This document shows positions 32,089 to 39,669 of a DNA stretch of 64,000 nucleotides, piece after piece. Source of the stretch: Taeniopygia guttata (Eukaryota; Chordata; Aves; Passeriformes; Estrildidae); contig NC_133027.1 of assembly GCF_048771995.1 (NCBI RefSeq), forward strand, positions 11,900,001 to 11,964,000, read 5' to 3'. The notes under the pieces are model-generated. The model ran no database searches, was not told the DNA's origin, and saw only the letters and a program-made list of their open reading frames with translations. A program made the translations under genes and the position numbers. Every line of letters begins with the position of its first letter. Positions within the stretch are counted from its first letter, which is position 1.

Positions 32089-34812
32089 TTAGGGGTCTCC
32101 TCCTTCCTTGCGGCGTTTTGTGTCTGACGCAACTGCGTTTTCTGTGGGATTCCCCTGAGTATCAGGGGGGTGGTTTTGTGGTGGACTCACTCCCCGTTCG
32201 GCAGTATATGGTCTGACCCATTTCTTAGGAATCCACCCGAGTCCAGAGGGTGTGGATACGCACGCATACCCCCGTCCCCAAGTGATGAGCTGGTGTGGAC
32301 CCTGGATCTCTCCAGAGTCTGGATCCCTAATTAACACTGGAGGTCTCTCTTCGGGTCTGAGCTGTTGATGTTGTTTAAAATGACGCAGGACTGGGGGTTC
32401 AGGCCTATCAAAAGAACAATTTAAGAAGTTAATGGTGAAAAGGGCTTTGCAGAGCCTCATCTGCGGAGATAGGACCTGGATATCTCCCCGCTGGCGAAGG
32501 AGGACCTTTTTTAAGGTCTGATGTGTTCTTTCTATCACAGCCTGGCCGGTGGGGGAGTGTGCAATTCCTGTCCGATGGTTCACTCCCCACTCTTGTAAAA
32601 ACTCACCAAACGCTCTGGAAATATAGGCTGGGCCATTATCTGTCTTGATGGTTGTGGGGACCCCTAAGGCTGCAAATGCCTGCATAAGATGTTTTTTGGC
32701 ATCTGCAGTTTTTTGTCCAGTGTGGGCTGAGGCAAAGACTGCTCCGGAGAAAGTATCTACTGAAACATGTACATGTTGGAACTTCCCGAACTCCTGTATA
32801 TGTGTGATGTCAGTTTGCCACACTTCACAACTGCGGAGTCCCCTGGGGTTCACTCCTGAACTCACAGTTGGTAAAGTGGACTCCTGACACTGGGGGCAAG
32901 CAGCCACAATTGCATTGGCTTGGTCACGCCGCAATTGGAATTGGCGGACCAGTCCCGGGGCATTTTGATGAAACAATTGATGGCTTACCTTGGCCTGTTC
33001 GAGGATGTTTGGTTGGCCAGCCAGCTGCAGAGGAGCAGCCAGTGCATCTGCTCTACGATTACCTTCAGCTATAAAACCTGGAAGATCTGTGTGTGATCTC
33101 ACGTGCATTACGAAAAAAGGCTGCTCTCGGTGTGAAACTAGAAAGATTAGTTTTGAGAGCAAACTGAATATCACTGGGTTGGAAACCTCTTTGAGCACTG
33201 CATGTTCTGCCCTGGACACCACACCTGCTACATATGCTGAATCTGTAACTATATTAATTGGTTCTGAAAACTTTTCAAAGGCCCTGACAACAGCGTCCAG
33301 CTCAGCAACCTGTGGGGAGCCCTCCACAACCTTTACATCAGCTTCCCACTGCTGAGTCTGGGGGTCTTTCCATGTGATCACAGATTTGTGGGACCCTCCC
33401 GACGCGTCTGTGAAAACTGTCAGTGCTTTCAGTGGTTCACTGCTCTGGATACTTTTTGGGATCAAATGAAACTCTGTTTCAAACAATCTGTGGCCTGGAT
33501 GGTTGATGAGAATTTGTCCAGTGAAACTGTCTAGGGAGAATTGCAAGTTTTCATTGGTCTGAAACAGGTGCTCGAGTATTTCCTTAGAGAGTCTCCCTGT
33601 GGATATTTTGATAGGGAGATGAATGCATGCGAAGTCACACCCTGCCAACACCTGCAATCGAGCCCTGGCCCTCATGATCAGCTGGGCCATCAACTCTTGT
33701 GGCTTGGTGATACTTTTGGACAACTGATGACCAAGGAACACCCACTCTATAATTAAGAGGGGATCCCGATGGTCTGTGTCCCATTGAAAGATCAACCCAT
33801 GGAGGTGTGGCAACTTACCAAGGATGATGAATCCGAAAGGCAAGCCCTCACGACACCTGTGGGCCTGTCTGTCTGCTAGGGTGGACTGAATTTTCTCCAA
33901 AGCAGCCCTGGCCTCCTGGGTCAGGGCCCTCGGGGAGTCTAACTCTTCCCCCCCTTTTAATAAATTGAAGATGGGGGACAACTCTCCCGTGGTGAGCCCC
34001 AGCCAGGGTCTGACCCAATTTAGAGACCCGCAAAGCTGGTGGAGGTCTCGTAATGTTTTTGGATCATCATTTATCATTGGTCTCTGGGGTGTGATGGTTC
34101 TGTTACCACTTTCAAGGCCCAGATACTTCCAAGGCGGCAGGTGCTGCACCTTTTCCTTTTGCAACTCAAATCCAGCCGCCGAAAAGGCTGAGATAGTGTC
34201 CTCCAATGCCTTTGCAAGTACGTTGTCACTGTTGGCACAAACAAGGACATCATCCATGTAATGATACAAAATGCAATCCTTCCACTTGACACGGACTGGG
34301 GACAGAACTCTGGCCACATACCACTGGCAGATGGTGGGAGAGCATTTGAGACCCTGAGGAAGGACTGTCCAATGGTAGCGTTTCATGGGAGCCGCTCTGT
34401 TAAGAGAGGGCTCGGAAAAGGCAAAGCATGGTGCATCATCTGGGTGTAGGGGAATTTGGAAGAAGCAGTCTTTGATATCAAGCACTGCCAATTTCCAATT
34501 CTGGGGAAGCATAGATGGGGAAGGCATTCCTGGTTGAAGAGATCCCATGTCCTCAATGACGTTATTAATTTTTCTCAGATCGTGGAGGAGCCTCCACTTG
34601 TCTTTCCCCGGTTTCTTGATAACAAACACCGGAGAATTCCAAGGGCTCTGGGTTTCTACTATATGTCCTTTTGCCAATTCCTCTTTTACAATTTGAGAGA
34701 GCGCTCTTGTCTTTTCTGTAGTCAGCGGCCACTGGTCTACCCAGACGGGTGTATCTGTGAGCCACTTAAGTTTTTGGGTAGGGCGCTCCTCAGTGGCCGC
34801 ACCTAAAAATCC
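32089..34812 (-). CDS. pol: ERV-2 pol: reverse transcriptase, RNase H, integrase
   Basis: About 905 residues after the second frameshift. Reverse transcriptase has WNSPVFVIKKPGK, LHDLRKIN, LDIKDCFF, LPQGLKCSPTICQ and the YHYMDD active site. RNase H keeps FTDASGG, the EGSPQVAE glutamate, TDSAYVAG and the late aspartate (NRRADALA). Integrase has the HX3H...CPQC zinc site, TDITH, KTDNGPAY and VIERTHQ (DDE), and a C-terminal GRGYACVSTPSG...WVRPY. No stops or shifts were seen. It makes the DNA copy and inserts it in the nucleus. Confidence 0.94.
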   Translation of the reverse strand, partial: GFLGAATEERPTQKLKWLTDTPVWVDQWPLTTEKTRALSQIVKEELAKGHIVETQSPWNSPVFVIKKPGKDKWRLLHDLRKINNVIEDMGSLQPGMPSPSMLPQNWKLAVLDIKDCFFQIPLHPDDAPCFAFSEPSLNRAAPMKRYHWTVLPQGLKCSPTICQWYVARVLSPVRVKWKDCILYHYMDDVLVCANSDNVLAKALEDTISAFSAAGFELQKEKVQHLPPWKYLGLESGNRTITPQRPMINDDPKTLRDLHQLCGSLNWVRPWLGLTTGELSPIFNLLKGGEELDSPRALTQEARAALEKIQSTLADRQAHRCREGLPFGFIILGKLPHLHGLIFQWDTDHRDPLLIIEWVFLGHQLSKSITKPQELMAQLIMRARARLQVLAGCDFACIHLPIKISTGRLSKEILEHLFQTNENLQFSLDSFTGQILINHPGHRLFETEFHLIPKSIQSSEPLKALTVFTDASGGSHKSVITWKDPQTQQWEADVKVVEGSPQVAELDAVVRAFEKFSEPINIVTDSAYVAGVVSRAEHAVLKEVSNPVIFSLLSKLIFLVSHREQPFFVMHVRSHTDLPGFIAEGNRRADALAAPLQLAGQPNILEQAKVSHQLFHQNAPGLVRQFQLRRDQANAIVAACPQCQESTLPTVSSGVNPRGLRSCEVWQTDITHIQEFGKFQHVHVSVDTFSGAVFASAHTGQKTADAKKHLMQAFAALGVPTTIKTDNGPAYISRAFGEFLQEWGVNHRTGIAHSPTGQAVIERTHQTLKKVLLRQRGDIQVLSPQMRLCKALFTINFLNCSFDRPEPPVLRHFKQHQQLRPEERPPVLIRDPDSGEIQGPHQLITWGRGYACVSTPSGLGWIPKKWVRPYTAERGVSPPQNHPPDTQGNPTENAVASDTKRRKEGGDP

Positions 34813-35672
34813 TGGGGGCTTGGTAGTTCTAACTTCGCCCCCCATTGGGACATGGCATCTCTTCCCCAGAGGGTGAATTTTGAATCCAGAACAAATGGGC
34901 GTAGAGATGCTGATTGCCCATTTGGTCCCTTGATTTGGACCACATTTTTGGACTGTTGTGCTACTTTTGGACCTCCCACACCTATAACTGGGTGGCCTAC
35001 ATTTTCCAACTCCCATTGCTTTGGCCATTTTTGAGGAGGAATGACTGTCACATCTGCCCCGGTGTCCATCATCCCCTGAAGGAGAACGGAATGGCCCTCG
35101 CTCTGGAGGTCACACCACACAAGGGGTTTCTCCTCTCCCAGCGTCTCGGTGTAAAAGACTGAGAGGGCATGATCATCACACAAAAGATGGGGCACTGGAA
35201 TGGCCTGCGCAATGATCTGTCCCTCCGCCAGGAAAAGAGGAGGGTGGACACAGCGTGCCATGAGATAGAAGGTCCTGGGATCGAGTGTAACGATGCCAGG
35301 AGGGATTTCTATCTCCTTAGGAGTGTACTTTGTGTCCCCAATGACAAGGTACTTGCAGTTTAGTAGATCATTCCGTCTGCGAGTTTCGCAGTCCCGAATG
35401 CGGGGCAGGAGTTCTGCTGTGGCTGTGATGAAATGCCAGTCCTGATTAGAAAAATGAACAGGTTTAGTGAGTCTCAATCGGTAAGGTTCGGTCTTATCAG
35501 TGGTGTAAGCTTGGCTGCTGACACTAGGTACAATGTGGTGAACAGCAGCTCTGGCCACAACACCTTGGCCCACCCCATTTGTGTCATCACGCGGGATAGG
35601 ACCGCGCTCCCCAATCAGTTTTTTTGCTGATTGGAGACCTCCCCCGCCCCCGTTTTCCCCCTCAGAGGGCAC
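34803..35672 (-). CDS. pro: ERV-2 pro: dUTPase-like plus aspartic protease
   Basis: The 289-residue frame overlaps the gag end. The N-terminal half has a dUTPase-like stretch (LVIGDTKYTPKEIEIPPG ... GQIIAQAIPV); whether it still has activity is doubtful because the classic dUTPase motifs are only partly visible. The C-terminal half has the protease active site MMDTGADVTVIP and the C-terminal LWGRDAM. Protease matures the virus polyproteins. The frame ends in TAG right after a G GAT TTT heptamer, feeding pol by a second -1 shift. Confidence 0.9.
   Translation of the reverse strand: MPSEGENGGGGGLQSAKKLIGERGPIPRDDTNGVGQGVVARAAVHHIVPSVSSQAYTTDKTEPYRLRLTKPVHFSNQDWHFITATAELLPRIRDCETRRRNDLLNCKYLVIGDTKYTPKEIEIPPGIVTLDPRTFYLMARCVHPPLFLAEGQIIAQAIPVPHLLCDDHALSVFYTETLGEEKPLVWCDLQSEGHSVLLQGMMDTGADVTVIPPQKWPKQWELENVGHPVIGVGGPKVAQQSKNVVQIKGPNGQSASLRPFVLDSKFTLWGRDAMSQWGAKLELPSPQDF
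34806..34812 (-). promoter_or_regulatory. ERV-2 pro-pol -1 frameshift heptamer G GAT TTT
   Basis: On minus, GAT TTT TAG closes pro and is preceded by G; pol is open in the -1 frame. This is the heptamer type known at the MMTV pro-pol junction. Confidence 0.85.
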
Positions 35673-37342
35673 TGGCCTATGAGATGTCCCTCCTGGTTAC
35701 AGAAATAGCATCGGCGTTTGGGTGCAGGAGGCTTGGCAGCCCTTGGTGTTTTTGGGGTTACCATTGCCTCTGCAATCACTTTCCCCCGTGGTTTTGTCAC
35801 TGAGTCCCTTGTCATTAGTGTAGCTTTTCTCGTGCACTCCTCAATGAGCTGATCGAGTGTGGGTGGAGGCGATGCTGGAAGGGCCAGGATGACTCGCTGA
35901 CAGGCTTCATTTGCATTTGTGGTGGCAATTTCGAGTGTGAGCTGATCTTGGAGCTCTGGATTTTGTACCCTTTTCTCGACTGAAGCTCTCACTCGATCCA
36001 CAAAATCCATGAACGGCTCTGCAACAGACTGCTTCAAATCGATATAAGAAATGACAGGTTCTTTAGAAGGCATGTTAAAAAATGCACGTTCTGCCGCATC
36101 CCTGGACAGGTCTAACACTGATCTGGGAATGCCTGCTGCTTGCTTCTCAGCTTGGCTCCAATCACCCTCACCCACTAGATGTTCTAAGGTGATTTCCTCA
36201 TCCTCTATATCTGTGGAATGGGTTGAACTCTGCAAAATCTCTGGAAGGAGGTCTCCTGCAAGCCTTTTCCAAGTTCTTTCCCACAATCTAAATTCAGATT
36301 GAGGGAGCAAACAGCTGAAAAGACGTCTCAAATCAGCAGGGACAAAAGTTTTGGAACTCAGAGGAGCTTTTAAAATGCTCTTAAAAAATTCACTCCTTTC
36401 TCCAAATTCACGTTTTGTTTTGCAGAGTTCCCTGATACTGTCGTATGAAAGGGGTTCCCATCTGGGGTTTTGTCCTCTCGCATTATAAACAACTGGGGCC
36501 ATGAACAGAGGATCGGTGCCTGTGACCGGTTTCTGTTTCCCGGAGCCGACAGCCCCGGAGCTGGCAGCCCCGGCTCTGCCGTTGCCGAGGGAACCGGGAG
36601 CGAGAGGGGGGGCGGCTTGTGTGGGAGTGGCCGCAGCTGGCGGGGCCGTGTGGAGCAGGGCAGGGGCAGGGGCAGGGGGTGGTGATGACGGAGCTGCGAG
36701 GGGAGGAGCTGAGGGCTGGACCGTGGGCTGAATCGCCGCAAGGGAGGAGGGATTGGGATTGGGGATGGGCAAAGGGAGGGACACGAGGGCTGGGGGTGTG
36801 TTCTGGGCTGGCACAGGGAGCAAGGAATTCTGGGAAGGAGAAGGGAATGTCCCGATGCCGCCTCCATCTTGTGGTGGCTGCACGAGGGGGTTGGGGGGTG
36901 CAAAGCAAGGATTTTGAGCTGCAGGAGCGGAATCAGGAGATGGAGAAGGGTCAGGAACTGAATCTACATCTGCGCGGTTAGTTTTTTCAAAGCTGGGGAT
37001 GCGGGGGGTTACAGGGGACGCGGTGTGACCCTTTTCTCTTCCCCGGGCGTCCCGAGTGTCTGCACTCTCTTTCACAAAGTCATAAACGAACAAAAAGATT
37101 CTCATAAAACCTTCTTTCACTGAGGGATCTCCTGCCTTTGTCCTTTCACTCAACACTGCACCCACACGCTTCCAAAACTGTCTTTCTTTCACATCTTGCT
37201 CTGTTACCTCTGAAAAACTTACTGTTACCCATCTGACAAACTCTTTCACCAGACTCTCAGGAAGTTTTGCACCTGCTCTCTGCAGGGGTTCTTGAACTTG
37301 CTTATAAATCTCTTTCTGCTGTGTAGTCAGCGTAACACCCAT
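35615..37342 (-). CDS. gag: ERV-2 gag polyprotein
   Basis: Structural polyprotein. The frame is open from 37354, but the start at 37342 gives MGVTLTTQQ (myristoylation type) and about 575 residues. Order: matrix-like helix-rich N-terminus, a proline-rich domain of about 150 residues, capsid-like region (PVISYIDLKQSVAEPFMDFVD) and one zinc knuckle CYFCNQEGHLIGQC close to the C-terminus. It ends in TGA directly after an A AAA AAC heptamer. There are no breaks. The single knuckle is shared with ERV-1, so it is a family feature. Confidence 0.93.
   Translation of the reverse strand: MGVTLTTQQKEIYKQVQEPLQRAGAKLPESLVKEFVRWVTVSFSEVTEQDVKERQFWKRVGAVLSERTKAGDPSVKEGFMRIFLFVYDFVKESADTRDARGREKGHTASPVTPRIPSFEKTNRADVDSVPDPSPSPDSAPAAQNPCFAPPNPLVQPPQDGGGIGTFPSPSQNSLLPVPAQNTPPALVSLPLPIPNPNPSSLAAIQPTVQPSAPPLAAPSSPPPAPAPALLHTAPPAAATPTQAAPPLAPGSLGNGRAGAASSGAVGSGKQKPVTGTDPLFMAPVVYNARGQNPRWEPLSYDSIRELCKTKREFGERSEFFKSILKAPLSSKTFVPADLRRLFSCLLPQSEFRLWERTWKRLAGDLLPEILQSSTHSTDIEDEEITLEHLVGEGDWSQAEKQAAGIPRSVLDLSRDAAERAFFNMPSKEPVISYIDLKQSVAEPFMDFVDRVRASVEKRVQNPELQDQLTLEIATTNANEACQRVILALPASPPPTLDQLIEECTRKATLMTRDSVTKPRGKVIAEAMVTPKTPRAAKPPAPKRRCYFCNQEGHLIGQCPLRGKTGAGEVSNQQKN
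35618..35624 (-). promoter_or_regulatory. ERV-2 gag-pro -1 frameshift heptamer A AAA AAC
   Basis: On minus, AAA AAC TGA closes gag and is preceded by A, with pro open in the -1 frame. This is the same heptamer as in ERV-1 and the same type as MMTV gag-pro. Confidence 0.88.
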
Positions 37343-37860
37343 CGCTGGCTGCACAGCAAAGTCTCACCCAGCTGCTACAGCAAAAACCCCAAAGTTCTAA
37401 AGACCTGGCGGAGCTCCCGACACGCCTGCGCGCTGGCGTGTCCCCCCTTGGGCACACGGGAGCCTGACTCCAGTCTCCTGGCTGGACCCTCCCCGCCAGA
37501 ACCGAGACTTACCAACCGCCGTTCTTCAGAAAACACACTGCAGCAACGGTTCCCGACCCCGCAGACAGTCTTCCGGGTGTTTGGAAGGTCCCGTCCGCAT
37601 CCACGGACACAGCGCCGGACAGAAATCGGTGCCTGTCCCCGCGGCGGCAGTCCTGCCGGGCTTGTGTGGAAGGGCGAGTGCCCCACCACCAGCGCGGTCC
37701 GAGAGCTTCTCCCCGCGGAGCTGACAGCCTGCGTGGCGGTTTTTTCGCACCGCTCGCCGCTCTGTCGCTCGCGGCGACACCGATCGCAGTGTCCAGAAAA
37801 GCTCCCAACCGGTGCACTGCCCGCGGCGGCCGTGGCGTGTTCGCTCGAACCGGTGCAATG

Positions 37861-37878
37861 CCCCACGTTGGTGCGCCA
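37861..37878 (-). promoter_or_regulatory. ERV-2 primer-binding site, lysine-tRNA type
   Basis: On minus, TGGCGCACCAACGTGGGG starts two bases after the LTR. It matches the tRNA-Lys1,2 primer site used by several betaretroviruses and spumaviruses, except for one inserted A. Confidence 0.75.
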
Positions 37879-37880
37879 CT

Positions 37881-38447
37881 TGCGGCTTTCGGGGGTCACT
37901 TGCGGCTTTCACCCGTCCCTCCCCGGCCCCCCGGGACCCCTCCGGCTAGCTGTCCCCTCAGGGGACCGGGGTTTGCCGCGGTCCCGCTGCACTGGGCTTA
38001 CCAGACAGCGGCTGGGTTAGCACGGTTCGAGCGGCTGCGGCACCTCAGTCGCCGCAAGGAGTCGAGATAAAGAGACAAAGAGAGGTCAGTTGTATGCAGT
38101 CCAGAAAGATTGTATTGCCTGAACAGTTGCAGGGACAAAAGACGCTGGGCTACTGCCCAGATACAGTTTTATACAGCAAAATTAAGAGATAAGGTCTAAA
38201 CAATAGAGACAGTGTTCAGCATGGGCTCATCAGAACCACCCCAGGGGTCAGGTCCAATGGGAACTGCTCAGGGGTGGGGAGAAGGGGGTTTACATAAAGA
38301 TGCTGAAGCGAAACTTTCCCGAAACAATGGGGCATACATAAATGTATCTTTCCCTCATACCTAAATGTATCTTTTCCTCAGCTTCCAACTCCCCAAGGCC
38401 TTTCTAAATCCCTTCCTCCACGATACCATGCTAGCGTGATAGCAACA
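37881..38447 (-). repeat. ERV-2 5' LTR
   Basis: 567 bp, same as 30040-30606 except for two substitutions (cttt[a/c]ccc near the inner end; aaat[g/a]tatc near the outer end). Confidence 0.95.
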
Positions 38448-38453
38448 GTAGCA

Positions 38454-38620
38454 AAGACCCCTAAGACTATTTAAACCCATGAGATGAGATAATAAAGGCT
38501 TTCGATCGTCCGCCACATTGGTGCAAGCGTCTTTGTCGATAGCCCGAGCGGTCTGGAGAGGCCAGACCGCCGTGCTGCCTCTTAGAACCAGGTCGCCCGT
38601 TGTCTTTTACAAAGGCAACA
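38454..38620 (+). repeat. Outer ERV 3' LTR, second part
   Basis: Continuation of the LTR after ERV-2 and its repeated GTAGCA (38448-38453). It ends GGCAACA, followed by GGGGC and the resumed PIM1-like exon. Confidence 0.9.
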
Positions 38621-38917
38621 GGGGCTCCATGTTGGAGGAGGTGGTGTGGGGCTGTTCCTCCGGATGCTGGAGGCCATGCAATATTGCAGCAGCTGTGGGG
38701 TCCTGCACCAGGATATCCAAGCAGAGACCATCCTCCTCGACCTGGCCACCGGACAGGCAAAACTGATGGACTTTGTCTGTGGCACCGACCTGCAAGACAC
38801 AGTCTGCCCACACTTAGCTGGTGAGCCCACCCAGGGCTATGGTCCCGGCTGGTCCCAGCATCTCATGGCGCAGCCTGGCTATGGCTCTGGGGATTCCCCC
38901 GTTTGCTGCCAGTCAGG

Positions 38918-38985
38918 GGCACACCTATGAGCCACAGAGATCTGCCTGTATAAGACAGAAGGAAAGATCAGAAGAACCATTCCTC
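38918..38985 (+). pseudogene. Possible decayed last PIM1-like exon
   Basis: After an acceptor-like gtcag, a phase-matched frame reads GHTYEPQRSACIRQ, which only loosely recalls the GTxxYSPPEWIR block that follows DFG in PIM kinases. The match is weak and no further PIM sequence follows. Confidence 0.3.
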
Positions 38986-39157
38986 CTTCTCTCACTGCTA
39001 AACCAGTTCTTCTCTTCCTCATAAAGACAAAATGCAGATTTTCTGCGCATCAGTGGCAGCTTATCACACCTGCAGAGCTGAGAGGCTTTTTCCTCTGCTG
39101 CTGTGCTACAGGCAGGTTTAGCAGCATTACCTAACATGGATATTCACAGAGGGACCA

Positions 39158-39663
39158 TGTAAAGACGTTAGAGGGCTCCAGGACGGTTTGGGTGGATACA
39201 GAGGAGAGATCTCTGTTGATTGCTCTTGGAAGATAAGGTTTATTCGGGATGGAGAGAGGTCCTGCCTCGAGCTGCTAGACACAGCACGTGGCTGGGCCTG
39301 AGGTGATGGGGGAGGGGAGAGACAAGGGGAAGAGCAGGGACTCCAAGAGGGGGGATCCAGGAGGAGGGAGGAAGTTCCAAGAGGGCGTCTGGCCCCTCGG
39401 AGACCCCTTATCAGGGGGGCTTCAAGGTGGGCTGGAACAAGACTTGGGCCAATGGGGTTACAGGCACTTAATGCTTCAGGGGAGGGTTACAGGTGTGGGA
39501 TGATCCATACATTCCTGGGGGGTGAGATGGAACAGTCCATTTGGCTTTTGGACCCCTCTGTAGGTAAGGTTGTTGTCCGGCCAGTAGGGGGCATGATATT
39601 CATCCTGGCTGTGCTGTTGTGGTTCTTCTGCTAGACAATCATATTTATCTATCCTTCCCAACA
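39158..39663 (-). mobile_element. Solo LTR downstream of the PIM1-like pseudogene
   Basis: 506 bp with TG...CA ends, flanked by a perfect 6-bp repeat GGACCA at 39152-39157 and 39664-39669. AATAAA in minus orientation is at 39240-39245 on plus. No internal genes. It is a different LTR family from 4640-5236 and from ERV-1 and -2. Confidence 0.82.
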
Positions 39664-39669
39664 GGACCA

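Larger units (their letters stand above)
30040..38447 (-). mobile_element. ERV-2: coding-complete young provirus
   Basis: 8408 bp, minus strand, with target duplication GTAGCA at 30034-30039 and 38448-38453. Its two 567-bp LTRs differ at two positions in my base-by-base comparison. Gag, pro, pol and env are all open, with two ribosomal frameshift sites. It lies inside the 3' LTR of the outer ERV. Gag-pro-pol is betaretrovirus-like, while env has a gamma/alpha-type transmembrane subunit. LTR identity and unbroken frames imply recent insertion. Whether it is expressed or infectious cannot be judged from sequence. Confidence 0.95.
27041..38620 (+). mobile_element. Outer ERV: non-autonomous gag/env-remnant provirus
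   Basis: Provirus of about 3.2 kb when the inner ERV-2 is discounted, with target duplication GGGGC at 27036-27040 and 38621-38625. The 5' LTR is 27041-27386. The 3' LTR starts at 29862 after a polypurine tract (gggaggggaga), is cut by ERV-2 at 30040, and resumes at 38454-38620. Internal DNA encodes gag remnants, a protease remnant and a short env start; reverse transcriptase and integrase are absent. I count eight substitutions and one indel between its LTRs, mostly C/T type, so it is older than ERV-2. Confidence 0.9.
26135..38820 (+). pseudogene. PIM1L: PIM1-like kinase pseudogene split by nested ERVs
   Basis: Parts: an N-terminal exon from ATG 26135 to the donor at 26666; an exon from 26877, cut at 27040 and resumed at 38626 after the ERV and its target repeat, to the donor at 38820. 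Matches to PIM kinases: GKAQE..ALQERF, the piece before the donor resembling VAIKCVPRDRIRHWGEL, LLEIELLDKVSTGFHGVVQL, DRPEHSQNLFDF, and after the ERV LRMLEAMQ, GVLHQDI and LMDFVCGTDLQDTV. Lesions: a 1-base frameshift near 26431; loss of the VAIK lysine (VPME); an in-frame TAG at 26655-26657; HRD changed to HQD and DFG to DFV; and the 11.6-kb insertion. A decayed last exon may follow at about 38918-38985. The two halves join in frame across one copy of GGGGC, so the ERV hit an exon. The motif losses suggest the kinase was already failing. Confidence 0.85.
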
